NCBI GenBank assembly: GCA_013398275.1
Contig: VZSE01000453.1
Location: 1-64,000 of the forward strand
Direction of reading: 5' to 3'
From: Promerops cafer
Lineage: Eukaryota > Chordata > Aves > Passeriformes > Nectariniidae
Length of the DNA: 64,000 nt
The first letter of the stretch is position 1. Every line of letters starts with the position of its first letter. The position numbers and the translations under genes are program-made. Of the stretch, positions 1-30,620 are shown piece by piece. Under the pieces are notes generated by a model that was given only the letters and a program-made list of their open reading frames with translations, searched no databases and was not told where the DNA came from.

Positions 1-3000
1 AGGGCGGGGGTGCCCCCGCCGCCTTTGTGGGGGTCCGTGCGCCCCGGGCCCGAGCGCGGTCCCGGGTGCGCTCCGGTGGGCGCTGCCCGTGGGCAGCCCC
101 CGGGCCACTGCCGGGGACGCGCGGGGAGGTGTGAGTGCGGCGGGCTCGCTGCTATATTTATCAGACTATCAGGTGACTGCGTTAGAGGGCGAAGTAGGGT
201 AAAAGCCTGACCCAAAATGTGTGTTGGTTTGCCCAGAATCGCTCGCTGCACTTAGGCACAGGACTTCTTTGCAGCAGCCTGGTCGAATGGAAGGTGTGCC
301 TGCCCGTGGCGGTGGAATTGGAACGAGACTATCTTTAAGGTCCCTTCCAACCCAAACCGTTCTGTGATTCTGTGGCATAGCCGAACACTAAAGTGCTTTT
401 CTGAACAGTAAGATAGCGTGTTGTATCAAGGAGAGATCCTGCCCTATATTTAGTTCGCAGATCCAGAACTTGAGGAATGGAGAAGAGGAGAAATCCGACT
501 TTCTCTGTAGAGCAAGAGATAGAAGTGTTATGCTTACTGAAAGGATGAAAGGACAACGCTGCTTTATCGCCCAGATTTTGGGGATTTCTGTAACCAGAGG
601 GGCAGGAAGAGCTGAAATGATGCCTGGGAGAAGGAGAAGGAAAAGGAGGATTTTTTGTGAAAGAGACGGGATAGCAGTGCGGAGCTAGGGCTCTAAAGAG
701 AAACGGTAGCGATACAGAACAGTGCTGCAGTACGGTGTTCCGTACCTTCTCAGCAAGGGCTGTGTGTGTGGTCAGCGAGGCTGCAGCATCCTCGTGTAGC
801 CTGGATTCCTGGGGGTAAAAAGAGCCACGTGCACGCTGGGAGAGAGTCCTGTGCTATCCAGCACCTCCCAGCTGGAGGTAACCGCTGCTTCTGTCTGGAA
901 CTAGAGGTGTTTGAAATGCAAGGTTGAGCAAGTGTGTATTGCAAGTGTTTAGGATGGTATTTGTGGGGGAAAATGCCCTTGGGTGTGTTTCTGGTGGTTC
1001 TGTGCAGCTTTTTGTTTTGCTTGTATTGTCTAGAAGCCTCAGGGAAGGTCATTGTCACAGCACTGTACTAGACTTTTCCAAGGTCATAGTCGAAGCATGC
1101 AGCACAAGTTAGCCTAGGTACAGAAATTAATTTATGCAAGACTTTGATAAGGGATTTTGCTGGCTGTGACTCCTCACTGCAGTTATTTTCTTTACAAATT
1201 GTGAGCATCCATTCATGGGCTGTCTCACGGATATTTTGCACTGCGTAACTTCCAGCCAACTTTGCATTAAAAGTTTTACTCGTTGTGGACTTTGTGATGT
1301 GGTTGTCCACTTCCTGCTTTTCAGTGAACTTCTTCACAATCGTTTATAAAATAAATGCTTGGAGGTAGATGACTGGCAATTTTGCCCTGAGTTGGCCTTA
1401 TCTCTAGAGACAAAGGATGGGTTGTTTTGTAAACAGAGACACTTGATAAATGAAAGAAAGTGACAATGTTTCTTCTTTTCTTGCTTTTGTTAGTAGTTCT
1501 CATTCCCAGGTGTTAAATCTGCACCGCCTGCTCTCTTGCCATGGAAGTTGCAACTTCAGTTTGACTTCTTGCTTTAAGTAGGCAAAGCATAGCATTTAGA
1601 TCATGATTGAAAGCTTCCTTCCCTGCAGTCATAAGTCTCGAAGTGTAAACTTCTGGGTTGTTACGTTTTGGGATGCTTTTTGGGTTTTTTTCACTTTGAA
1701 ATTTACTAAAACAATTGAAATGTATTTGAAGAGGAAATTGAGTTCATGAGACATGCTCTTCCTCTGTCTGGTTTCTCTGTTTGTGCCATCAGCGGAACTT
1801 GAAAATATGCTGACTGCCAGAAGGGCAAAACCTGTTAACAGCACAGGGGCCAAGTGAGGAACAGTCTGCTGGTGCTCTGGTATTACTGTCAGCACCATTT
1901 ATAAGTGGTGTGGTTTTCAGCCACAGTTCAACGTTCTCATGTTGAATAAAGGTTGTATCTTTTTATCTTTGCCAGTAAGTTTAACCAGATCCTGAAGTCC
2001 ACTTGGCCCAAGTCAGGGTTTGAAAAGCAGGAATCTAATCTGGATGAAGATACTTGGTTACCAATTTGTGAATTATCTGAAAATGAGTGGTAGTTCCAAT
2101 TTACTGTGAAACCGTTTATAGCACTGACAGAGACAAAAAATTATCTAGAAAAACTACTGTACTTATATCATAGAGGACTTGCAGTCTTATATTAAAACCT
2201 ACTGGTGCTAAACCCCCAAATTTATAAGTAATTTAAATAAATTGCATCAATCCCAATTTCTTGAAATAAACACTTGGTAGTAAATCTGTTCCTAATCTCT
2301 CTATGATTATTTTGGCCATCTTTAAAGTTGTCACAAAAGCATGAGAGTCTCTGGATTTTTGTACTACCTCACTACAAAAATGTAGGCTCAGCTATTGAAG
2401 TGCTTTCTTGTATTAGGAAAGGTTTATCTGTTTTATTTAGATTCCAAATTTTAAAACTGTTGGATGAGGTGGGAAGTGTTTAATGAATGGAAGTAAGGGG
2501 CTGCAGAGTACAGTAGCAAAAATGAGAGATACTTGTGGTAATCAAACCTTTTAATAGTAAGAGTTGTTGGTATAAAGGCAGAATTTGAAGGCCAGCACTT
2601 CTTTCTAGGATGAATTCTTGTGGGTTTTTCCAAGCTGCACTTGCTTATTGCTTTGTACTTTTCTCACTTCCAGTTGTTTTGTCGAAAACAGGTGGTGTTT
2701 CATTTAAGTATTTTGTTCTCCACAGTGGGGTATTAAATACTAATATTTTGTCACTCCTGTTCCAGCTAAGCCTCCAGGAGCAGTAACTCCTTTCCTGTAC
2801 CCTGTCTGTTTAATGGTTCCTCCTGTAGGCCAGTTGCATAATCATTGAAGTGTGTGTTTGTCTCTCATCAGATATTGTTGTTCCAAGACCATTTTTTTTC
2901 TGTGAAGGGATTTTGACTCCTCAGAGGAAATGTAGGAGTATGCAGAATTCAAGGAATGTTACCCATTGTGCTTTTTTAGCCTTTTTTTTTTAAGGGCTTT

Positions 3001-3475
3001 CACTACTTGTGCAGCAAACTTTCTTTTGTTCAAGTCCTTTATTAAAGTCTTTGTCTCCTGTCCTTCATTTCCCTATTAAATAGTTAGAACTTTTTTCTTA
3101 ACATAGCAAAGCATAGGATTTTCAGTCGTGGGGAGGAGTGAGGAGAGTCATTGTTCTGCTAGCAGCACTTCCACTGTTAGGAACTAAAGTATCATATCAT
3201 GACAGGAGTCTCAGAATAATGGAAAATGATTGACTTACAAATATCTGCAGTCGTTACAGTCTGCATTTTTGCTATTATTAGCTGATGGAGTCAAGGACTG
3301 GTACAGATAAGGTCTTAGAATCCCAACTGTCACCTGCTGTAGTGTTTCATATCATTTCAAACATTTTTATCCATTAGTTGTGCACATTTTTTTTCATTGT
3401 TTTGTTTTGTTTTTGTTTTGTTCCCATCATCTAACTTTTTGTTTTCCCCCTTTAAATGTTTTGGTGATTCTCCAG
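1..3475 (+). other. OGT: OGT intron 1 (3' part)
   Basis: No coding sequence is visible here. The first ~150 bases are very GC- and CpG-rich and look like the downstream edge of the OGT promoter CpG island; the rest is AT-rich intronic sequence apart from one CR1 fragment. OGT exon 1, which in vertebrates encodes only about 12 residues, was not found, so it should lie left of the window. The exon 2 acceptor needs an upstream exon ending in a single G, which fits the known exon 1. The end of this stretch has a long T/GT-rich pyrimidine tract leading to the acceptor AG at 3474-3475. Confidence 0.75.
276..375 (+). repeat. CR1 LINE 3'-end fragment
   Basis: The sequence carries the diagnostic avian CR1 3' terminus: a 'ggaaggtg...cctgcccgtggc' block followed by 'aaggtcccttccaaccc' and the terminal ATTCTGTG-type short repeat. 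It is 5'-truncated and mutated, as is usual for old CR1 copies. It lies in OGT intron 1 in sense orientation. Confidence 0.88.
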
Positions 3476-21556
<18,081 letters not shown>

Positions 21557-22425
21557 AGGGAGACCGGGTGTGCCCACCAGGAACTCTCCAGGAACTGAGC
21601 CTCTCCAACACCTGTGCAGAGATGATGAGCTAAAAACTGTGCATTTCTACTTAATCTGCCTGGTACTCTATGGCTGAAGTAATACATGATGGTGATTAAA
21701 GCACAGCCAGACTTATTTCTTGCATGATAGGGAAAGACTCAATAGAGCCTGGGATCCTTTTATTCCATGAGGAATTTGAATGGGATTGAGCCGTGTACAT
21801 GTGAGCCTGTGTGTATGAGTGACAAAGTGGTTGCTGGGGGAAGTTTGAACTGCCCAACCAGTTTATGATATCATGGATTGATTTAATCTTCCTTCAAACC
21901 TCTCTCCTTTTATGTGGATTGGGAATTGGAGCATTTTAACATTTGATTTTGGGTACTCCTGTTGGTATATATGTGGTTCTCCCATGACAAGATTTCCAGC
22001 TAGCGAGTTGCTCCCTGTGTTAATTTCTAAACTGCGTGGACTGAAAGGGCGTATGTGCTGGTGTAGTCTTTTTTTATAGGTTTTATAAACCACTTGAGCC
22101 TATATCAGCCTTTTAATGTTTGACCTCTGTTTTGGAGCTCTCTGTAATGTGTTGGTTAAGATAAGGACTTCTGTTTTTTTTTGTTTTGTTTTTTAAGCTT
22201 CTCCAATAACTCAGCTAATTGGCTTCATGATGGCAGCTCCTATTCTGTTAAAAAACCAAATTTGATTTGAAATTAATCCTCCCCACAAGTGTTTGAGGTG
22301 AACACAAACTGGTGCCAAATACAGATCTTTCAGGAATGATTGTTAATTATGTATAGGGGTGCAGTCCTAGGTACTGTAGCAAAGACTTTAAAAAAAAAAA
22401 AAAATAAAGCTTTGGTTTGCCAGTT
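21557..22425 (+). other. OGT: OGT 3' untranslated region
   Basis: Sequence after the OGT stop codon at 21554-21556. There is a possible proximal ATTAAA signal at 21695-21700 and a canonical AATAAA at 22403-22408 embedded in an A-run. The end is set by the distal signal plus a short cleavage distance, and a T/G-rich stretch follows. Confidence 0.75.
22403..22408 (+). terminator. OGT: OGT poly(A) signal
   Basis: AATAAA about 850 bases after the stop codon, followed within ~30-40 bases by T/G-rich downstream sequence (ggtgtgtcacgttttgctg). The GCNA promoter begins less than 200 bases further on. Confidence 0.75.
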
Positions 22426-22582
22426 TGACTGATTTGACCGGTGTGTCACGTTTTGCTGTCAGAAGGAAAACCTCGCTGGCCGTTACTCTTCCTTTGTGTA
22501 ATGTTTTGAGTAGCTGTTGGGGCAGAAATGGGTGTTTTCGGGGCGAAAAAGCGCAATTTCCGCGCCGGCAGCGCCGCCCGTG

Positions 22583-22594
22583 TGCGCATGCGCC
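22583..22594 (+). promoter_or_regulatory. GCNA: NRF1-type site in GCNA promoter CpG island
   Basis: TGCGCATGCGCC matches the palindromic NRF1 consensus (YGCGCAYGCGCR) except for its final base. It lies in a CpG-rich block (about 22540-22760) between the OGT poly(A) signal and the GCNA first coding exon, where a promoter is expected. The ATG inside it (22588) is in an alternative frame and is probably part of this site rather than a start codon. Confidence 0.55.
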
Positions 22595-22625
22595 GTGCCC
22601 CGGAAGCGCGCGGGCCTCTCGAGCC

Positions 22626-25600
22626 ATGGCGGGAGCGGCGGCGCGGGCGGGCCCCGNGGGCATCGGCCTCGGGCGGGAGGAGCCCCGGGAGAGGCGCCGC
22701 GGGGAGCCAGGGCTGCCGGGGCGGCAGGTGAGGGGGTTGTGGGGGAAACAGCGCCGCAGCCCGCGTGTCCTGACGTATTTTTATTAAATTAACATATAGA
22801 GTTTTTAAATGTATAGCTATTTAATTTATAGATGTATACATATATACATATATGTACATGTATATACATATATACATGCATATATATACGTAAAATGCGT
22901 GTGTGGATATATAAATACGACATACTATGTTGCGTGTAGTACATATTATATATACTGATTTATAATTCTAGATTACGCCCTGGTTTGTTTTATGGTGATT
23001 GGTAGGTACTAGCATGTTCCAGAATTGCAGATTTTAAGGTTTAAGTAATGTCCACTTTAAAAAAAGCTGTCTTCCTGGTTTTTTAAGCAGTTCCATAAGG
23101 TATTTTTGAAGTTGTTAATGTTTGGTTCATGTTCTCATAAAACGAAATAAATAACTTGGTAATTGTGGGCTGCCTCTACATTTGCATGGGCATAGCAGTC
23201 CAGGTGGTAATGCCTCCATTCTGCCTCTTGAAATAGCTGTGTGACAGCTGCTGCGTTTTGCTAAATATTCATGGCAGCTCTATTAAAGTGCACTTCATGC
23301 AAAAGCAGCTTCTTACTCATCAGTGCCTGTGTTGAGGTTTCAGGCTTACTATAACACACTGCTCTGACAGATCACAGACATGTGTAAGACAAGAAACAAG
23401 CTTTCTATAAAGAGTTAAAATGGTTCAGCCTATTTGGGACTTTTGGTGTTTTTCCCAGTGTATATTTGGTTCTCAGTGTTCAAGGGTGTTTCAGACCAGT
23501 GGGGATGCAGATCCTGCTGTGACCTGAATTTCTGCATTTCATTTTTGCAGCAGTGCCCTGTACTTCTCTTCCAGCAGCGACGACGAATTTGAAATGTGTA
23601 AGTAATGACACGTTAGTTTGTGTTATGAAGGAGTATGAAAAGGACCCATTTCTGTCTAATTATAGTGAAGTGTTTTTACACATTACTTTCTTTCATTGCT
23701 TGTGCTGCAAAGTAATTCTCTCCTTGCAGTGCAGTCTTGGTGTCTGTTCCACAGGGAGTGTTCTTGAATTGCCTCAAATTTGACTCTTTTTGCCTTGCAT
23801 TATATTTTTCTTATTGCCTCAGTTTTGTCCCTTCCCTGTCACTCACTTGCTTCCTTCTTAGTCTCCAGAGTCTAGAAAGCTGCTGCCAGCTTTGAGGAAT
23901 TGGGAGCTGGAATTATATGTAAATATAATTATGTTTGTTTTTTGAAAATACTTTAGACCAAATCTTTACTAGATGCAAACTTTTAAAAATGCATAACAAG
24001 AGACACAGAACTTTGTTCTTAATTAATCTTCTTTTGTTTCAGTTTTAGCTAGACTGAAAACTCCCAAATCTGTTTCTAAAAAGGCAGATACAAGGTGGGT
24101 GCTGTCATTAATGAATTTTCTGGGTTCATAGTTTGGTTTTCTGTATCATATTTACTAATCAGAATAGAGGAAAACAGTCTAAAGTTGTATGGATTCATAG
24201 GCCAGTCTAGGAGAGAGTGCAGACAGACCTGTTACATCTTCAGTCATGTTCAGGGCAGATGTAAAATGGGATATTTGGAGGTGCACATGCTCTTGCCATT
24301 CCTATTCATGGATGCAGTTGGTGATATTTGCTGCAAGCAGCTGATAATGTTATGTTGGGTGGCTTTTTTTGGATTGCTGTTTCAGTAAGGCAAACTTACT
24401 GCTCTGTTTTTCTGCTTACTCCTACCTTTATTCCACACAATTTGCCCTTTTTTTTTTTTTAACAGTTTGAAAGGCTTCATTGATGACTCAGATGATTTCT
24501 TCTTGGACTTGAAAGTGAAAAAGAGCACAACGAAGAGTGGTAAGCAATCATCCATCATAAAAAAAATTAAAAGATACTCTACTGTTCTTTGTGTTTTCCG
24601 ATGTTTCAAGGGATTTCTTCTGTGTTAAGACAAAGGCAGGTCTCCTAAATGCAACTCCCAAAACTTTAAGCTCTTTCTTTTGAATTGCAGCACAGAAAGA
24701 TCTTCAGACCCCAAAAAAGCTGATGACTCCTGGAAAGAGAAACACTTGCTGCCAGGAATTGCAGTACCCAGACACTTCAAGTGACGCTGAAGATTCTGTC
24801 TTTGTAGAAAGTCCGTGGCATAATCACCAAAAAGAGGGAGTGAAAGACTTGGAAGAGAGTCAGAAGTGCAGAAATCTTTCACCTCCACAAAATTGGAAAG
24901 AGTCAGTTTTCAAAGGCAGTCCAGATTTGCCTGTTAGAAGGAAAGAAAGCAGCTGTGAAAATACAGAAAATAAATTGCCAGCTGTGGCAGTAGGACATGG
25001 TCCAGGGGTGGAATCAGATAGCTCAGATGACAGTTTTGGATCTTTAATGGAACGGATAAAGAAGCGAAGTCTACCCCGTAACCCAGTCCTAAGCACAAGC
25101 AAAACTGTCTTTCAGCCAAGTGCCTCAGGTGAGCAGTCCTGAGCTAACTTGCAGAGGTAATTGCCTGGTTCTTGCCATTTGTGTGGTATCAACCTCCGAG
25201 GTGCAGCCCAGCACCATGCAAAGGATTTTGGTGCAATCAAAAATTACTCCTCTGAGCATTCAGAAAAGTCATCTTGTGCTATCAGGATGTAAGTTTTTCT
25301 TTATTGCTTGTTTTTATTATTGTAGGCACTTTTCGTTTTTAAAATTATTCTGACAGTAAATGTGGTGGATCCTCCTGGTGGTTTCTAATGATTCTGTGAT
25401 TTCTTTTTTTAATGTATGCTGTGTAATCCTATGACTCTTCCTGTTGAACTAGAAAACACCAAGCCACGCTGCAAAGATGCACAGCCCGTGAAAGGGGAGG
25501 GAGTCAAGACACCAAAGCCAAAATCCATTTCACTTCAAGGAACACCTTCCATGATAACGACTCCTGCAAGAATTCCTGGGAGTGAATCAGTCAGTTGCTC

Positions 25601-28600
25601 ACAGTCAGCAAAGACAGAGAAAAGGTGAGTGTTTCTCCATTGTTCTTGTGTTCTAGGACAATTACAGATGGACAAAGAGATGCTAAGCATTTTGCATAGG
25701 ATGATGTGATTCCTCTGCTGCCCAGAAACTTCTACTCATTCAGCATTTGTTAATGGTTGAGTAGCTGGAAACCAGAGTTTTCAGTCTCTCCAGTATGACA
25801 GGGAGAATTTAAACTGATCTCTGCCTAGGGGAATTGATGACAAATAAATCTGACAAATGTCAAATCTTCCTTGTAAATGTTATCTCTCTTGCTATTCCTT
25901 GTCTTGTATGGCATGTGCTGGCTCTGTATCCAGCTGCTTACCTCTGAAAAGATACCAAAACTGATTCTGTTAGTAATTCATGCCTTCTAAACAAGAGTGT
26001 ATTGATTTTTTTTTAAAATCTGAATTCCTTATAACTTGGAGAATTCATGTTTCTTTTTCTATACGTGGATGCAGCTTAGGCTTTTCAAAAGAATGCATTT
26101 TTCATTTTTAATAGCTGCCCTTATTATGCCTTCTAGCCATGTGCTGTTTCCTTTAATAATTTCATAATGGTGTATACAATACCAAACTTTTAAATTATAC
26201 CTTTAAAGGTGAGACTTTGTCAGAATGCTGCAGCATTGCAGTTAGTAATCCTGGTGGAGTATCTGCTTCCCCTGAAGTAATTCCTGAGCATTCCTGGACC
26301 ATCTTCATCTGTTTCTGAAAATACACCTTTATTGTGATGATCATGTTAGGGCTGTTCATATATGGATTAGATTTTGGTATAGTTGTGGCTCACTGTGTCA
26401 AAAGTCTGAGTCTCTTTTCCTACTTGGGAGTCCTCATAATCTAATTCTGTGAATTAATGAAGTAACTACAGGACTGTTGCAGCAGTTCTGCCCCTTCATG
26501 CCCTCAGAGGGGTAAGAGGACAGTCATGGGCCTCATGAGGGCAAGCTGGTGGAAAGAGTCAGGAGAGGTTTATGCCACTTGAACCATCCCTGAGGTCTTT
26601 ATTGGCTTTCAAGTGGCCATTATTTTTCCCTGTATTTTTCCATATCTCTGTACTTCAGCAAACTGCTTAATGGCTTTTCTTGCAGGCCCAGGGTATGTTC
26701 AGTGCCTGGTTGTTTCTTGCAAGATCTTTCAAATCCAGCTTCCCACTATGTGAAGTATTTCAAGAAAAATAAAGAGGAGCTGGCCCAGAAGCTCTACAGG
26801 CTGTTTAATAGTACTATCTTTGAGCAAAAGGTTGGTTTCAAATCAAGAACTACCATTCTAAAATGCTGGTTAATATGTTACTCCTCACTTTTTGATGTGA
26901 TTGCTCTTTATCGTCTTCAGATTGTAGAAGTTAAGCTTTATAGCATGGATTATGTTTGAATTTCTTCAAAAGGGGTTTGTCACCACCGTGATGCAGCAGT
27001 TTTCAGCTTGGCTTTGCTTTCCCAGCTCTGATGGTAATGCTGCACGTAATCTTTGTTCCTTCCTATTGGATGTTCATGTCTGCCTTTCTGGAACAGATTA
27101 AAAGGGTGATCCTTCAAATAACAGTTTAGGATGAACATAAAGCTACAAGTTGTGTTTCAAATTTAAGGTTCAATGTCAGAGAACTGCTGTCTCGACCTGG
27201 GATCATCATCTGGGATATTGGGGACCCTCCTCTGGTGAGAAATATCCTTGAGGGTGCTGCCCTCAGTAATTCCAAAGGGATTTCCCCCAGGAAGTAAAGT
27301 ATTTTTATGCAGATGAGAAAATAGTGTTGAGCTGACAGGCTGAGGTCACAATTTCACATAAAACTGAGCTGAACAGACTCACTATTGCTGAAGCAGAATA
27401 TCTTACTGCCCAGTGCCTCAGCCCTGTACCTGGAGGTACTTGGAGGTAGTGTAGAGGAACTAAGGACTTCTGTCTCACCCTGCATTGTGAAACTCTCATT
27501 GCTGGTTACAGAAAAACTGACAGTGGGAGTAAGAAGCCATGGAGGGGAGTTGGTGTCTTAAGTGTTAAGGGGACCAACAGAGACATCCTGGACTGGCTTT
27601 GCAGTAAATACAAGGGGAAGCCAGAGGGCCAGAAGGTAAGAGAGGAGGTAGGAGAGGGCAGATTACATGCACTCTTCTGTTTTTCAGTTACCAGAGAACA
27701 TGGCAATAATCTGGAATAAGAAAATGAGAAAAACAGCGGGGTACTGTGTAACGGGGCAGAGAGAAGGCCCTGAGGGGAAGCGTTATGCTCGCATTGAACT
27801 CTCTGAGAAAGTCTGTGACTCTGCAGGTAGGTCAGAGAAAGGCTGGCTCCTCTTTGAGGAAGCAAGTTTTAGAGATAAAAACATAAAGAGATCTGGAACT
27901 GGAGCCTGCTTTGAAATTTTTTATTACCTTGTATAAATAAATTCATGTATGGATTTATCCACATTCCACAGCCCTTCTAAGAGGCTGGGCAAATGTACAA
28001 AATCTGAGAACAGAGATGTAGTCACACTAACTGCAGTATTGTTTATATTTCTTAATGATTTGAAGACCTACAGGCATGGTGTTACTCTAATTCTGTGTTA
28101 TAATGGCAGTCTAAATTCTGACTTCTCCCATCACAGCAAGACACCTTGTTGGTAGTATTTAAAGCTGGAATAAAGATGGGCAGTGCCACATTAAGTTCTC
28201 TTATGTGGTACTGTGACTGTTATTTCTCCCTCATCCCCTCCCAATATGGGAAAATTAATCATAAAATGGTTTGGATTGAAAGGGATCTTAAAAACCATCA
28301 CTAGAACAGGTTTCTCCAAGCCCTGCCCAGCCTGGCCTTAAACACTTGCAGGGATGGGGCAGCTTTACCAACCAACCAAAAAACTCCAAACAGATCAGGT
28401 GTTTGGGGGAGTAATGAGGATGCAGAATTGGGGCTGATCACAGGACTGGAAATGCACTAAGTGAACCTTGTTTTGGAGCATTTTATCTTACCAAGACATC
28501 GGTAGTTCTAACCCTCAAAATAATACTTGAACCAGAATGAGTGTTGGAGGTGTAAAGCAGTGACCCAAGGTGAGCTTGTTCTTCCCCACAGCTGAGTGGT

Positions 28601-29958
28601 TTTTTGTTTGCTTTACCTGAAGATCGCCTTCGGGACACGCTCATCCACGAGGTTTGCCACGCAGCCACCTGGCTCATCAGCGGCGTTCGGGACGGACACG
28701 GGCGGTTCTGGAGGTTCTATGCCAACAAATCAGCTGTAATCCATCCAGAGCTGCCAGTGGTGACACGATGCCACAGCTATGAGATCAATTACAAATTCAC
28801 CTATGAGTGTGTTCGGTGCAAAGCTACGTGAGTAATGCTTTCATCTTGCATATGACTGTCTCCTGTGTCTAGAAATCAGGGTTCTCTGAAATAGTAGAGC
28901 AATTTGGATACTCTGATGTTTTCCAGAGCCCACAGTACCTCAGTATGTGATTCCACATTTGTTTCCAGGTAGTTTTAGTTCTAGTTCAGAGGTCAGGACA
29001 GGCAGAAATGTCATCTGAGGACTACTGTTGATGAGGGAAGGCCTTTGGGAAGCAGTAAGAGATATATACTTAAGCTTTGAAGGAACAAATCCCCATAAAA
29101 ACTGGGCACAGAATATTTGACAGGGATTAGATACTAGATAAAACTACCAGAGGAAGCTTCCAGCTTGAAGTCCTGATGACTTTAAATTATAACTGCAACT
29201 TCACAGATGTGAGCAGCACTATGATGGGAAGGATTGACACTGGGAAACAATAATGACACCATTTATGGCTTTTTTTTTACTTCAGGATCGTATGTGTGAC
29301 TCCCAGAAGTACTGGAAGGAAACACCTCACATACCCTGAAGTGTTCATTAGGACTATGCAATGCAGTACTTGCTTAGATGCAACAGAGCATTGAGAAGAT
29401 TTTTTTTTTTTAGTGATGTCTTGGAGGGGAGAGGCCAAGAGGCAGTTGGTACATGGGTTGTGGAGGTAGTTGGAAATGTTGTGGCACTCTGTACTGGTAG
29501 GCTGAGAGTAGAAGAGACAGAGGAAGGAAAAAGCACAGGAAAAAGTTCCAGAGTAGAGAAGTGTAACGCAGATTTGATTGTACCACTGTATGATGTGCTG
29601 CTCCCTGTTCAAAAACCCTGCCTCAGAAGTCTGAGCTGGGCAGCAGAGAAGGGGGCCCTTTGCCCTGAGCGCTGTGGAATCGAAGTCCTTGTTTTTGCCT
29701 TTCAGCATCGGGCGGCACTCGCGCTCCCTGGACACGGCGCGGTTCGTCTGCGCCTTCTGCGGGGGGCAGCTGGCCCTGCGGCAGCCCCCGGGCCAGGGGC
29801 GCGCCCCTGCCAGCACACAGCTCACGCCCTTCGCCAAGTACGTGAAGGAAAACTACGGCCATGCTAAGAGAGAGCAGCGAGGGCTGAGTCATGCAGAGGT
29901 CATGAGGAAACTCAGTGCTGATTTTGCTTTGAAAACCAAGCTGGAAGATTCCTTTTAA
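22626..29958 (+). CDS. GCNA: Germ cell nuclear acidic peptidase GCNA (ACRC)
   Basis: SprT-like metalloprotease family that in animals protects germ-cell genomes from DNA-protein crosslinks. Exons: 22626-22727, 23551-23597, 24043-24094, 24466-24539, 24691-25128, 25453-25624, 26686-26830, 27688-27826, 28623-28827, 29706-29958. Exons 2-6 encode an acidic, serine-rich disordered region with recurring SSDDEF / DDSDDFF / DSSDDSFGSL motifs, as in family members. Exon 7 starts the conserved module (VPGCFLQDL). Exon 9 has the zinc protease motif HEVCH (28646-28660). Exons 9-10 form a zinc ribbon (CVRC...CAFC). The last ~45 residues look like part of an HMG box (LTPFAKYVKENYG...). Exon 1 holds an N at 22657; counted as one base it leaves exon 1 in phase 0, whereas exon 2 needs phase 2. 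Dropping the N gives 1626 nt (541 residues). ATG 22626 has the better Kozak context (gccATGg). Confidence 0.9.
22800..22965 (+). repeat. TA/TACA-rich simple repeat
   Basis: Degenerate (TATACA)n/(TA)n tract at the start of GCNA intron 1, with many alternating ATATAC units. It is typical microsatellite-derived sequence. The remainder of intron 1 to 23550 is AT-rich with no recognisable feature. Confidence 0.8.
28261..28364 (-). repeat. CR1 LINE fragment (antisense) in GCNA intron 8
   Basis: The plus strand reads the complement of the CR1 3' region: a tggtttggattgaaagggat block, then 'ccatcactagaacaggt', 'ctccaagccctgcccagcc' and 'gggatggggc'. These blocks are diagnostic of avian CR1 in reverse orientation. 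The copy is diverged and lacks the last terminal repeats. Confidence 0.85.
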
Positions 29959-30620
29959 TATCTCAGTACACCTCCTTTCGTGGTGCCAGTTAGATTTTGT
30001 ATAGAGAGTAGTAGAAGCTGGGAGCAGCACTTACACACAGCATGACTCCAGTGAGTAAGGGATTTACTGTTCCATCTGGGCAGCTGATGTGCTGAAGAAC
30101 TGCTCCGTGTGCATCTGGCTGGGATTGCCAGAGGCAAGAAAGTCCAGGCCCACCAGCCCAAGTCCTCTGACTCTGAATGACTCCAGCGCAGGAAAAGGGG
30201 CACACCTGAGCTGGGCTTCAGCATGGGTTCAGATACTCTCCCATGGAGTTTCCTGAAAGATCCTTGCCTCTTTTTGTTAAAATTAAGTGGTAGGTAGATG
30301 GTGCCTTAAATCCTTTAACAGAATATGTGAGTTTCTCCAAAGGCCTTTAGCCCTCAGTAACAGTAAAGCTCTCATATATTTGAATGTGGAGTACCTCCAT
30401 CACTGACATTTTGTAAAAATTAAAATAGATGCAGAAGGTCAGGCTGGGGAAAGCAGATTCAAACACTTTCCCCAAGAATGGGGAGGTCTTGTCATGGCTT
30501 AAGTCTTTCATGTAAAATGCAACTGAGTGTGTGTTATAGTGTTTGTGTCTTCTCTAAGCAAATTGCTCAGGGGCTTAATAATTTTGATAATCAATAAATG
30601 CCAGTTTGATACAAACTCTT
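29959..30620 (+). other. GCNA: GCNA 3' untranslated region with poly(A) signal
   Basis: Starts after the TAA at 29956-29958. The best signal is AATAAA at 30593-30598, preceded by an AT-rich stretch and the usual auxiliary T-rich sequence. The end is approximate. Confidence 0.6.

Noticed and set aside
29277..29837. 186-codon minus-strand open frame
   Set aside because: Antisense to GCNA exon 10 and the intron before it; no protein family resemblance and no splice or poly(A) context.
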